Assembly: GCF_003255815.1 (NCBI RefSeq)
Contig: NC_037674.1
Coordinates: 2,538,753 to 2,602,752 of the forward strand
Origin: Theropithecus gelada
Lineage: Eukaryota > Chordata > Mammalia > Primates > Cercopithecidae
DNA length: 64,000 nucleotides
Direction: 5' to 3'
In this document: piece by piece, positions 32,136 through 42,957 of the stretch
Position numbering within the stretch: the stretch's first letter is position 1
How the letters are laid out: each line of letters starts with the position of its first letter
Notes under the pieces: generated by a model
What the model was told of the DNA's origin: nothing
Database searches by the model: none
What the model saw: the letters and a program-made list of their open reading frames with translations, nothing else
Program-made: the position numbers and the translations under genes

Positions 32136-33855
32136 AGTTCAGTTGCAGGGGAAAAAGGTTATTTTAATTATGTAAAGCAGAAAGGAATTTCGTCCAGAGA
32201 ACTGGGTGCTCACAGAATTGTTGGCCGAGCCAGAGTGAATGGCTCTGGTCTTCGTCTCTGGGACTGATGCCCAGAACTGGGGAAGCAGCCCCGTGGGGGA
32301 GAGTCTGCCTTCGGGAAGCACGGTGTTAGCTGTGCTGCAGGATCAGGAAGCCCTGCACTGAAATGCAGCTGTGCTGCACCTGCTGGTCCACATAAGCAAA
32401 ACTCAAACCCTGATGGATGCCCCAGCCCTGCCACTCGACCTCCCCAAGTGACTGGGTGCTGTTGGTGATAGATCCATAAGGCCATGCTTACCAGCAGGTC
32501 AACCAGAAAGGCAGCCCCCACGTCATCCCTGCCCTCCGGATCTGCGTCCGGGCTGCTGGTTGGAATCATAGATCACATTCAGGGCCCTCTGCACAGTGGT
32601 GTAGAAAAGCAGGTTCCAGCTTGCCAGCTCCTGCAAGCAGGAGGAAGAGACAGTGTCACAGTTCATGGTGTCCTCCACAGATCTCAAAGGCTGGGCCGGG
32701 AATCAGCGAAACAGCCTGCACAACGTGCTTGGCACCGGGCTTGGCGTGTAGCAATTGCCCTCATGTCTTCTAGTGTCTTGTGTGCTTCAAGACCACCCGT
32801 TGCCCAGTGCGGCAGAACTTGTGCCATCTCAGGAGTTCCTCAAGCTTGAGCACATGGGGCTCACTCACACTTGCAAACATCAATTTCACCAAAACCTGAT
32901 GATTGTTTTTCTAAAAATAACACGGAGGTGGTGATTTAGAGATTAAGCCCATGGTTCTCCTCCACGGGGCAGCATTACTCTATCAGTCAGACACAAAGAT
33001 GAACACAGCAACTGTACAGCCACAGTGTCAACCCTAAGAACCACCATTGTGTCTGACAGCGGGAAGCATGGCTGTGCCAGCACAGTGGCCTGCACACAGA
33101 GAAGAGGGCAGCGATGCCGCTCCCGCGTAACTGGCAAACACCCGCTCGAAGCCCACGGTGCTCCTGCGTGCACTCGGCCAGCCAGGGAGCTTCGCTAGAC
33201 TCCTCACCCGGAGTCGTTTCTCCCTCCTGTTGCATATGATATGTGGCCCCAAGTGCCTCCGTCTGCTAACAACCCGTTCTTCATCCTGTTTAATGTGGAA
33301 TTCTGCAGGAAGCTGGGGGAAAAAGATACAAGCACTCTTGTTGAAGGTATTTGAAACAAAAGAAGTGAACTAAACTAAAATGATACCAAACTTAAAATAC
33401 AATAAAACTTCTCCTGACACTGTGAAGGATATTAACAAATTAGTATTAAGTAGGCTACTCAGACAATTCTGGATTCGAGTGTTTTAATGTAGGGGGATGT
33501 TAAGTGGCCACGAGGGACCAGAAGTGGAAACGGCTTCTCAACGCCGCATGACTTGGGGCACTGCATGTCTCCTCTGCGAGCCACACCAAGGCTCCCTGAG
33601 TCAGAGCTGTCATGGGGAGTCCTCTGGTTCCATACGTCTGTGTTTATCTCACTGAATCCCCACAGTGACTCTCAAGACAGGCACGAGCTGCTGGCTGAAA
33701 CCTGGATTTGTGGCTGGAGAGAGCTGCAAGTCTGGACATTTTAAGGTGGATCTTATCGCCTGAGGGACTAATAGCATACATTAGAAGTCTAGTCCCAGAA
33801 ATCAATTTTATCCCTATACAAATACTGAATTGATTATTTAAAAAATGATAAAAGT
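32136..33855 (-). other. GC-rich non-repeat block with exon-like features
   Basis: About 1.7 kb without recognised repeats. On the minus strand a pyrimidine-rich acceptor-like sequence 'tcttcctcctgcttgcag' ends at 32631, and a donor-like 'ctgctg|gtaagc' lies at 32491/32492, framing a 139-base segment (32492-32630). The first frame reads ELASWNLLFYTTVQRALN before a stop, the next frame reads EGRDDVGAAFLVDLL up to the donor, so a frameshift would be needed. A second stretch (33115-33215) has SARRSTVGFERVFASYAG. I do not recognise the protein. It may be a decayed unprocessed pseudogene, a rare exon or chance. Confidence 0.3.
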
Positions 33856-33857
33856 AT

Positions 33858-34128
33858 TCCAGCACTTTGGGAGGGCGAGGCAGGTGGATCACTTGAGGTC
33901 AGGAGTCCAAGACCAGCCTGGCCAACATGGTGAAACCTTGCCTCTACTAAAAATATAAAAATTATCCATTCATGGTGGCGGGTACCTGTAGAATCAGCTA
34001 CTCAGGAAGCTGAGGCAGGAGAATCGCTTGAACCTGGGTGATGGAGGTTGCAGTGAGCCAAGATCGCACCACTGCACTCCAGCCTGGGTGACAGACCAAG
34101 ACTCCGTCTCAAAAAAAAAAAAAAAAAA
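33858..34128 (+). mobile_element. Alu lacking the first ~30 bases
   Basis: Begins at 'ttccagcactttgggagggc' and runs to a poly(A) tail (34111-34128). Forms an inverted pair with the antisense Alu pieces 85 bases downstream. Confidence 0.92.
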
Positions 34129-34212
34129 CCAAAAAGATAAAAATAAGGTACAAACATATGCCTTGCAAAGATCTTTAAAAGCCTCTGGACAAATATTTAT
34201 ATTAATGTCAGA

Positions 34213-34596
34213 GTCTTCTTTTTTTTTTCTTTTTTTTTTGAGACAGAGTTTTGTTCTTGCTGCCCAGGCTGGAGTACAGTAGCGCATCCTCAGCTCACTG
34301 CAACCTCCAACTCCCGGGTTCAAGCAATTCTCCTGTCTCAGCCTGCCGAGTAGCTGGCATTACAGGCATGCACCACCATGCCTGGTTAATTTTGTATTTT
34401 TTTGTTTTTGAGACAGAGTCTGTCTCTGTCGCTCAGGCTGAGTGCAGTGGCGCGATCTTGGCTCACTGCAAGCTCTGCCTCCCACGGGGTTTCTCCATGT
34501 TGGTCAGGCTGATCTCAAACTCCCGACCTCAGGTGATCCACCCACCTCAGCCTCTCAAAGTGTTGGGATTACAGGCATAAGCCACTGCACCCAGCC
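34213..34596 (-). mobile_element. Antisense Alu containing a second Alu piece
   Basis: A reversed Alu runs from a T-rich tail to 'taattttgtatttttt' (about 34400). A second reversed right arm then starts ('gagacagagtctgtctctgt') and stops at 'ctctgcctccca' (about 34484), and the first type of text resumes at 'ggggtttctccatgttggt' to 'gccactgcacccagcc'. A nested or recombined pair. The 184-codon plus frame at 34442-34996 begins inside it. Confidence 0.88.
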
Positions 34597-35180
34597 AATA
34601 TCACAGTCTTATAAGGAGTTAGGAGTTTCTGACCGCACGACTCTGGCTATATCCTCTTATAACAAACCTGGTGAAACCAGACTCAAGATTACGTCTTCTC
34701 TTCCTGGTAAATCTCCTGAATTCAGCCTCCATTCAAAATCAGGATCATCTTTGCAAATTTTCTCTTTGCCAGCAGGAAGTTTTCCTGTGTCTAAAATCAG
34801 AGAACCAATGGCAAATGCCAGGCCACTCCATCCATCTTCCCATCAGCTTCCTGTAAAATATTTAAATCAGAACACATTTGCATCTTTGCTGAGCTTCCTT
34901 TTAGTGTGTCCACTGACTCTGCCATTAGTACTGGAGGCTGCTCTTGTTAGCGTTACAAGGCTTCTGCCAGTGGCAGTGCACACGAAGCTCTGCTAAGTGA
35001 AGAACCAGCCGCTTAATAAGTCCTGTTGGATGGGTGGTGCAGAAAGCCGGGGGAGATATATAACTTGTCTAAAGTTTTGAGCATAAGTGTCACTCTGAAC
35101 TTGACTTCAATTCTAACTAAAAATCTATCTTATTTTTGCCTCAATGTGAAAACTCTCTAATGATAATAATAATAGACTCG
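34597..35180. other. Unassigned sequence
   Basis: No repeat family or exon recognised in about 580 bases. It lies inside the second half of the 184-codon open frame that starts in the Alu. Confidence 0.4.
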
Positions 35181-35184
35181 TTGA

Positions 35185-36078
35185 ACACACGAAAGTTTCA
35201 GACGTGAATAGACATTTATCCAAAGAAGATATACAGTTGGCCAATAAGTACACAAAAATGCCCTCACCGTCACATCACTAATGAAATGCAAATCAAAACC
35301 ACCATGAGGTCCCATTTCACAGTCATTAAAATGACTACTATACACAAACAACAGCAGACAAACAAACAAACAAAAAACATAAAATAACAAGTATTGGCAA
35401 ACCATGTAGAAAACTCAGCACCCGTGTGCATTGCTGGTGGGAGTGAAAAATGATGCAGCCACTGTGGAAACAGCATGGAGATTCCTCAAAAAGCTAATTT
35501 GCATAGAATTACCATGTGATCCACCAATCCCACTTTGGGGAAATACCCAAAAGAAGTGAAAGCGGGAACTCAGATATCTGTACACCCATGTCCCCAGGGG
35601 CATCATTCACAATAGCTAAAAGGTGGTTAAACAGCGGAAACAACCCCAGTGCCCACTGAGGAATGAACGTATAGACAAAATGTAGCCCATCCACACCAAG
35701 CAACATCATTCTACCTTAAAAAAGATTCAGACACATGTTACAACACAGATGAACCTTGAGGACATTATGCTACATGAAATCAACGAGTCACAAACGGACA
35801 AATACTTTATGATTGGATTTAGAGGAGGCAGCAAGAGTCGTCCAATTTATAGAGACAGTTGAATGATGGTTTCCAAGAGCTTGCGGAGGTGAAATGAGGA
35901 CTTGTGTTTATGGGTACAGAGTTTCAGCTGTGCAAGATGAAAAGCGCTCTGGAGACGCATGGTGGTGATGGTTGCACAACTAAGTTAATGTACCTAATGC
36001 CACTATGCTGCACACTTAAGAGTGGTAAAGATAGTAAATTTTGTATCATGTGTACTTAGGCACAATTTTAAAAACAGT
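35185..36078 (+). mobile_element. L1M-class L1 3' end
   Basis: Sense-strand L1 ORF2 C-terminal text: 'aaatgcaaatcaaaaccacc' (35284), 'gtgcattgctggtgggagtg' (35427), 'caatcccactttggggaaat' (35526), 'gatgaaccttgaggacatta' (35748), 'gggtacagagtttcagctgt' (35912) and 'ggtggtgatggttgcacaac' (35960), ending in an A-rich tail. Frames are broken. Solo 3' fragment. Confidence 0.92.
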
Positions 36079-36084
36079 TAAGAA

Positions 36085-36172
36085 ATTAGCCTGGTGTGGT
36101 GGCGCACGCCTGTGGTACCAGCTCTTTGGGAAGCTGGGGCGGGAGGATCGTTTGAGCCTGGGAGGCAGGGGC
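36085..36172 (+). mobile_element. Alu or FLAM fragment
   Basis: 'aaattagcctggtgtggtgg' to 'gcctgggaggcaggggc' is the middle of an old Alu, cut off at both ends next to the L1 tail. Confidence 0.7.
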
Positions 36173-36179
36173 ATGATGC

Positions 36180-36280
36180 TCAGTGGTTCATGCAACTCAC
36201 CACCTTATTTGTACTCTTAGAACATCCCCTCAAGACAGTTGTTATCAGCCTCACATGACAGATGAGGAGATGCACCATGC
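36180..36280 (-). repeat. MIR-like fragment
   Basis: 'gttgttatcagcctcacatg' and 'acagatgaggagatgcacc' resemble the MIR/L2 core. Short and diverged. Confidence 0.4.
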
Positions 36281-36582
36281 AGGCTGATGGTCCCAGCGCC
36301 CACAGCAGGACACTGGACCCAGCACATCCAGACGACAGCAGAGATGACACTACCGAGAGCACAGAGGGTGCTGCAGGGGCTCCGACTGGCAACAGCAACT
36401 TGCTTCTTAGGAAATGGGCCTCAGACTCCTGTGCCTCCAGCCCTGAGACCTGAAAGCCCCTCCCAACAGGGTTGGAAGCAGGCAGGGAAGCCATTTACCA
36501 TTTAGAAACGATGAGGCGTAGTTGCTAAAGTTTCCAAGCATCTCAGTTCTGCTGTGAAATAGCCATGCACGAAGGAAAGCTG

Positions 36583-36689
36583 AGGTAGAGGTTGTAGTGA
36601 GCTGAGCCGAGATTGTGCCGCTCCAGCATGGGTGACAGAGCAAGACTCTGCCTCAAAAAATAAAAAAGAAAGAAAGAAAGAAAGAAAAA
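36583..36689 (+). mobile_element. Severely 5'-truncated Alu tail with 12-bp duplication
   Basis: Only the last ~75 bases of the Alu right arm ('agaggttgtagtgagctgag' onward) plus an A-rich tail with GAAA units. It is flanked by a perfect repeat, 'gaaggaaagctg', at 36571-36582 and 36690-36701. A second example in the window of an Alu inserted as a ~110-base tail. Confidence 0.85.
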
Positions 36690-36701
36690 GAAGGAAAGCT
36701 G

Positions 36702-37110
36702 TCTGCATGGTCAGCTGCTTGTAGTCTGAACCTTGCTCTTTATGTGTCATGCTAGCAGAAAGACAGCTGAGCTTCTGCTCAGGTAACTTGGTATTTAATG
36801 AGTGTATATTTCTCCTCTTTGGCATTTGCCTTAAAGTCCTAACATTAATTACATGGTGTGATTTTATCCACCCAAGAAATGCTAACCGATTAACTACTAC
36901 GTGCAAGAAAATCCTAAAGGTAAAAATTTTGTATCTTATTCTTAAGAAATCTACATCCTCCTAGATTTGAATTTCCATCTTCTCTCCACATTCTCTTTTA
37001 GATAGACCAGATAGAAGAGATATGTGTGAGGATGGCATCTAAAAAGCAAACCAAAAAGAACAGGTTCTGCACAGCCAACACCCAGTACTTAGAGTTTAAA
37101 ATGTGAAATT
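36702..37110. other. Unassigned sequence
   Basis: About 400 bases with no recognised repeat or exon. Confidence 0.4.
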
Positions 37111-37403
37111 GGCCGGGCACGGTGGCTCACGCCTGTAATCCCAGCACTTTGGGAGGCCGAGGCAGGCAGATCACGAAGTCAGGAGATCGAGACCATCCTG
37201 GCTGACACAGTGAAACCCCTTTTCTACTAAAAATACAAAAAATTAGCCAGGTGTGGTGGCGGGTGCCTATAGTCCCAGCTACTGGGGAGGCTGAGGCAGG
37301 AGAATGGCGTGAACCCGGGAGGCGGAGCTTGCAGTGAGCCGAGATCGGGCCACTGCATTCCAGCCTGGGTGACAAAGTGAGACTCCGTCTCCAAAAAAAA
37401 AAA
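37111..37403 (+). mobile_element. Full-length Alu (AluY-like)
   Basis: Starts at 'ggccgggcacggtggctcac', both arms, tail from 37392. The right arm has 'gagccgagatcgggccactg'. Antisense frames (37127-37375, 37227-37715) are by-products. Confidence 0.93.
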
Positions 37404-39487
37404 AGGAGAAAAGAAAAAGAAAAATTGTTTACAATTGTTTCCAGCCATTTTAGAGGCTCTTAAGGAGATTTCCCTTTTGAAGTCAATAACAACAATAGTA
37501 GTAATACACCTGAAGATTGCTAGCAGGGAAGCGTGAAGTGTGGTTAACGTCGACACAGGAAAACAATTTCCTCCTTGATCCGTCAAAACAAATGAACTTA
37601 GAAACAGACACTGTAAGAACCCAGAATATTGAAAGTATTGGGGTGAGTGCCACACCCTAATGTGGGAATCTCGTGACTGTAAGGAAGCCTCTTTCGTAAG
37701 TCTTGCTTTCTGCAAGTAAAACTGATGGGGGTAAATGTGGAATTGGTGAAGAAGGAGGCGATCTGCCGTTTTTGGAAGTCTTTAATTGCAGGCCAGATTC
37801 TGAGTAATGATACCCTGTTGCCCTACCAATCCTCAGATATTTTTAACCACAAATTTATTTTTATCACTTTTGTTTTAGCCATTTCAATGGGAGGAAGTCA
37901 TCTTCTGCATCCTCTTGTGATCTTCTGTGGTATGTTTTGGAGAAAATAGCTCAAATGCATTTCACACCTATAATTTGATTGCTTGGAAAGGACCCCAGGC
38001 CTTGGCAGAGCCAGTGGTGAGATCCTGTGGTGATGAGCCCGTGGTCCCCTGGGGTCCTGCTTCCGCAGCCCGGCTGACGTGGAAGTGACAGCATTCACGT
38101 TTCTCCCACATAGAGACACTTGGATTTCTGTTCTAGTTTAGGCACATGGAAGGTTCCAAGGGTGACTGATATTCCCCAGCATGCACACGGGATCTCTTTT
38201 CCATCTCTATCTGTGCTACCATACTATCCATTCTTGTCCCCACTCCGTGATGTATTCGTATTTATCAAAGGCAGATTTGCCTTACCGTTTCTAAAATGCC
38301 ATTTCTTTCAACCTAAGTTACCATCCCCACTCCCTCTGCCACCTTCTGATCGTGAGTTGATTTTTGTGTCTCCACATTTACTCACACGCCTTATCTCATC
38401 AATCCTTAACTGCGGTGGGCTGTTAGTCTCTTTTTTTATTAATAAAAGTACATGTATGATTACTTCTCTCCTTATTTGATTATTTCAGACTACTAATAGT
38501 TATAGGGCACCTAGCAGCTTGTCTTTATAATGAGCATTGGAAGCTCCAAGATTAAAAAAAACTCATGGAGTTTATATTCCATCTTTCTTTCGGTGCCATG
38601 GCATTTGGTGAAAAGAAGTGCAGCTCTGCTTCTGCTGCGTGAAGGCTCTCCCTGCTCCCACACAGAAGGCATGGCAAGCAATGCGGCTGAGATGGGCCGC
38701 CGCCTGCCTGGAAGGGGCACGGCCACGTCATGGCCTTCCAGGATCCTGGCAAATTTTATTTCCCACGTATAGCCTATCATTTCCTTCCCATCCAGGCACC
38801 ACTTCCCTTCACAGTCACCTGGAGCATTACCCAAAACCATCCCACCTTGAATAAGTGTGGGCATCCCAAGTGGCTGCGGCCTCCCTTCTCCAGGCATTCC
38901 TGGGTCAGCTTGTTCCCCACAAACCCAACAGGATCTCAGGTTTTCTAATCTGTGTACTTTCTTTGACTTCTCAGCGAGCAAGCTTCGATTCCGTGATTCA
39001 CCACCTCCATCACATACCCCCACTAGCCTCACCTCCCTTGCTGCTGGTCTGTCTTCCTGCCACACCAGGAGACACACACACTGCACCAAACATCTTTCCA
39101 ACACCCCCAACCACATCCAGCCATGACTAGACTCTCACACTGGGCCACCATGCCCCTTCCGACATCACCCCAGGGCTGGGTACCAGACAACAAGGGAGAG
39201 TCTCTAGGCCCCAGAGCCCACAGAGATTGTTTTCACAACCCAATCCTAAACTTGCTGACCCTGCCTTGCCTGTTCTTTCTCACCAAAAGTGCAGTAAAGG
39301 TTTCCACCCACAGTACCCTCTTGCCCTCTGACTCCTGGCCGCCCCAGTGCTTCTTTGTCTGGCCCCCACCAACATGCAGCATGGCATGTTCCCCCCTTGG
39401 GAACCACAAATCACAAACTATCTTTTCAGTGGCAACCATCTCCAGATCTGCAGCCTCACCACACCTGAATAATAATAAAGCCAGTAA
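37404..39487. other. Long non-repeat stretch without recognised gene
   Basis: About 2.1 kb with no confident repeat. From 38500 to 39480 GC rises and stop codons are sparse on both strands. The longest open frame of the whole window (201 codons, minus, 38511-39116) lies here, overlapped by several plus-strand frames, so no strand is favoured. No domain, signal peptide or familiar motif was seen in it. Splice-like signals were not convincing. Confidence 0.4.
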
Positions 39488-39745
39488 GGCCAAGGCCGGT
39501 GGATCACCTGAGGTTAGGAGTTCCAGACCAGCCTGGCCAACATGGTGAAACTTCATCTCTACTAAAAAATACAAAAATTAGCCAGGCATGGCGCATGTGC
39601 GTGTAGTCCCAGCTACTCGGGAGACCGAGGCAGGAGAATTGCTTGAATCTAGGAGGTGGAGGTTGCAGTGAGCTGAGATCGAACCATTGCACTCCAGCCT
39701 GGGCAACAGGGTGACTCCACCTCAGGAAAAAATAAAAAAATAAAA
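39488..39745 (+). mobile_element. 5'-truncated Alu
   Basis: Begins at 'aaggccggtggatcacctga' and ends in a mixed A-rich tail (39725-39765) with AAT repeats. The 178-codon minus frame 39504-40040 starts in unique DNA and ends in this Alu. Confidence 0.9.
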
Positions 39746-39765
39746 AATAAAACCATAATAATAAT

Positions 39766-40173
39766 AAAGCTTGCGTTTTAAAAAGCAGACCCCCACCCCA
39801 GGAAAACCAAGTAGCTCCTTGCCAGGAACTGGTGCGGGAGCACCCTGGCGATTCCGAAGAAAACCACCTAATAAGGCTAACTGTGTTCACAATGAATTTG
39901 CAGTGACTAACAGGCTTAACACTCCTGCAAACCCCACTCACTTCTGCCAATGACACTAAGGCAAGGGCTATTTCAAACCTTCTGGCTCTTCCCATGTCTC
40001 CCACCTGAAGGAAATAATGTATACAGTGGTCCATTTCCAAGACAAAGTGCCTTGAATTGGCTTAGGTCAGCAAACTACAGAAGAAAGAGGACATAGTAGG
40101 CCCCTGCTTGGATAGCAGACGCCTGCTTGTCAGCCTTCCCCTTCTTCCCCCTTCTCCTGCACCTTAGTTGCCC
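39766..40173. other. Unassigned sequence left of the LTR5
   Basis: About 400 bases with no recognised family. It ends in the 5' copy of the TCATCC duplication (40174-40179). Confidence 0.4.
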
Positions 40174-40179
40174 TCATCC

Positions 40180-41133
40180 TGTGGGGAAAAGAAAGAGAGA
40201 TCAGACTGTTACTGTGTCTATATAGAAATAAGTAGACATAAGAGACTCCATTTTGTTCTGTATTTGAGATACTGTTAATCTGTGACCCTATCCCCAACCC
40301 TGTCCTTGCAAGAGACCTGTGCTGTGGTGATTCAAGGTTTAAGGGATTTGGGGCTGTGCAGGGTATGCTTTGTTAAACAAGTGCCTGAAGGCAGCATGCT
40401 TGTGAAAAGTCATCACCATTCTCTAAATCTCAAGTACCCAGGGACACATACACTGCGAAGGTCGCAGGGACCTCTGCCTAGGAAAGCTAGGTATTGTCCA
40501 GGGTTTCTCCCCATGTGGTAGTCTGAAATATGGCCTCATGGGAAGGGAAAGACCTGATCATCCCCCAGCCTGACACCTGTGAAGGGTCTGTGCTGAAGAG
40601 GATTAGTACAAGAGGAAAGAAGGCCTCTTGGCGGTTGAGATAGAGAAAAGCATCTGTCTCCTGCCTGTCCCTGGGCAATGGAACGTCTCCTGTATGTTCT
40701 GTTTACTGAGCTAGGATAAAAACCTCCTTAGGGCTGAAGGGGGGACTTGCTAGCGGCAATGCTGCTCTTTACGCACTGAAAATGTTTATGGAGATGTTTG
40801 CATATGCATATCAAGGCACAGCGCTTTTCCTTAAACTTATTCATGTCACAGAGATCTTTATTCACATGTCTTTCTGCTGACCTTCTCCCTACTATGATCC
40901 TGTTGTCCTGCCACTTCCCCTTTTCCAAGATGGTAAAGATAATGATCAATAAATACTGAGGGAACTCAGAGACCGGCGCCGGTGGTGTGGGTCCTCTGTA
41001 TGCTGAGCGCCGCTCCCCTGGGCCCACTTTTTCTTTCTCTATACTTTGTCTCTGTATCTCTTTTTTTTCTCAAGTCTCTCGTTCCACCTAACGAGAAACG
41101 CCCACAGGTGTGGAGGGACAGGCCACCCCTTCA
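40180..41133 (+). mobile_element. Solo LTR5-type LTR (HERV-K/HML-2 related), perfect TCATCC duplication
   Basis: It runs from TG at 40180 to CA at 41133 (954 bases) and is bounded by TCATCC at 40174-40179 and 41134-41139, the 6-bp duplication typical of betaretrovirus-like integrases. LTR5 landmarks in order are 'agactccattttgttctgta', 'caagtacccagggacacata', 'gacctctgcctaggaaagct', 'tctcctgcctgtccctgggc', 'gatcaataaatactgaggga' (poly(A) signal at 40948) and 'acgagaaacgcccacaggtg'. Only a solo LTR remains, so a provirus was lost by LTR-LTR recombination. Small differences from the human LTR5_Hs as I remember it suggest an older or monkey-specific subgroup. Confidence 0.93.
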
Positions 41134-41139
41134 TCATCC

Positions 41140-41608
41140 AAACCAAAGAAGTTTAGTCTAAGATAAAACTTTACTAGTCTGCAAGACAGCTCAGTTTGTC
41201 TGTTCTTATCAGCCTGCCCAGCTATTTAGGTCACAAGTCAAATACTTGAAGAGCCCCTGAGCTGACTAGGATTGCAATGCATTGTGGGCTGCAACAAAAT
41301 GCAGCAAGACAACCCTAAAAACAAACAAACAAACAAAAAAAATGAAAACAAAAAACACCTAAAGCCCCTGCCTAACAATCAATAGATGACGTCCAGGAAG
41401 ATTGTGACCTCATGGTAGTCAGTCCACGAGGAACCTGGGGAGGGACCTGCGTGCCAGGGCATAAATTGCTTGTTGAAACTATGCTGGGTATGCCTCCCCC
41501 TCACACACCCGATCTTGCAAGACTGTCATTAAAAGTCTCACTTTCGCTGCTTTCTGGGTCTCTGCGTCCATTCTTTGGGTTTGGACGGGTAAGTTTGTTT
41601 CTGACACA
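41140..41608 (+). mobile_element. Older ERV LTR next to the LTR5 (family not named)
   Basis: The 3' part has LTR-like wording: 'gcgtgccagggcataaattg' (TATA-like), 'gatcttgcaagactgtcatt', 'tctgggtctctgcgtccatt' and a terminal 'gggtaagtttgtttctgaca'. The start is unclear and may lie within 100 bases of the LTR5. A short AAAC array sits at about 41322-41350. Confidence 0.55.
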
Positions 41609-41958
41609 CCTGCCTAACTTCCCCTCGCTGCCACCACACTTCCTTCTTGACCGAGAACATAGAAACCACTAAAGGTAAAGTTGTCCCTTTCCCCTCACCA
41701 AGTGTTTAAACCTGCACACATCTGCTCCTGGTTTTCCTACTCTCCTAGAAGGATAGCAAAGCCTCCCTTTCTCCTGGACACAGCCTGGCCCTCCACGAGG
41801 GGCTTGCTCTCCGTCACCCTCTCCACGCAATTCCAGCACAGGTGTCTTTTTCTCTTCAGATGGCCCCTCTTCCCTCTAGTCAGAATCCCCATCTACAGTG
41901 CAAGCACGCCTGAGCCCACGTGCCCACACATCCGTCACCTGGCTGCAGGGGCTCTGAA
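41609..41958. other. Unassigned sequence
   Basis: About 350 bases of mixed sequence. The overlapping 137-codon plus frame (41681-42094) shows no recognisable motif. Confidence 0.35.
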
Positions 41959-41959
41959 C

Positions 41960-42640
41960 ACACGGTCTGAAGGATTTAAAGCAAATCCCAAACGTCCTCA
42001 CAACGTATCCATAAATAGTTCAGTATGTATCTCTCAAAGATTAGGACTTCTGAAAAATACTACAAAAATACCTGATTGCACCCTAGGAACTTAACAAAAA
42101 GTTCTTAATTGTGTAAATTTCTACTCAGTGTTCAAATTTTCCTAATTGATCATCATTTTCCCCAACAGTTGGCATGTATGAATTAGACACCAATATTTAT
42201 TTAATAGGCCTGAAAATACTTTGTCTATTTTAATGTATGACATTCCCCTGGTTCATTCCGTTTTACTTTGTTACTTACTTATTAAAGAAACACGGTCATT
42301 CGTCCTGTAAAATTGCCCGAGTTTTTGTATTTGGCCAACTGCATCTCCCCAAATGTTCAACTTGTTCTTCTATTTTCTAATTTCCCATAATCTGCTAGAT
42401 CTGGAGGCCTGGTTAGATGCAAGTTTAATTTTTTGGAGCAAATACTTCCTAGATGATGCTGTCAAGTCCCTAGGGCTCAGGAGGCACATTGTACCTGATC
42501 ACCATTCCTTTTGTCAGTAAAGATTGATTATTTGATTCGGGTGTTGCTTCCATCAAGCCTTTATGATGTTTCCTTCAGCCTTCAACTAATGGTTTGGAAG
42601 ACTTAAATGATGACTACCTAGATCCATTACCTTATTTAAT
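41960..42640. repeat. Ancient interspersed repeat, family not named
   Basis: 'cagtatgtatctctcaaaga', 'cagtgttcaaattttcctaa', 'ggtcattcgtcctgtaaaat' and 'gctagatctggaggcctggt' appear in the order of a widespread old mammalian repeat that I recall without being able to name it securely (a LINE 3' region is likely). Confidence 0.45.
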
Positions 42641-42659
42641 AAGAAGATGAACATATCAT

Positions 42660-42957
42660 TTATTTATTTATTTATTTTGAGCTGGAGTTTCGCTCTTTGG
42701 CCCAGCCTGGAGTGCAGTGGCGTGATCTCGGCTCACTGCAACCTCCACCCTCCGGTTCAAGTGATTCTCCTGCCTCAGCCTCCCAAGTAGCTGGGATTAC
42801 AGGTGCCCGCCATCACACCCAGCTAATTTTTGTATTTTTAGTACAGACTGGGTTTCACCATGTTGGCCAGGCTGGTTTTGAACTCCTGACCTTGTGATCC
42901 ACCTGTCTCGGCCTCCCAAAGTGCTGAGGTTACAGGCATGAGCCATCACGCCTGACC
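42660..42957 (-). mobile_element. Antisense Alu (AluS-like)
   Basis: Reversed Alu preceded by a TTTA-repeat tail (42658-42676) and ending 'atgagccatcacgcctgacc'. A loose flanking repeat (about 'aagatgaacatatca' and 'aagatggccatatct') may be the target duplication. Confidence 0.9.

Noticed and set aside
34442..34996. 184-codon plus frame starting in an antisense Alu
   Set aside because: The first third is the usual antisense-Alu frame and the rest has no recognisable domain. Chance run-through is the simplest explanation.
39504..40040. 178-codon minus frame
   Set aside because: Its C-terminal half is the standard antisense-Alu peptide pattern and its N-terminal half has no motif. Alu exonisation was considered but nothing supports a transcript.
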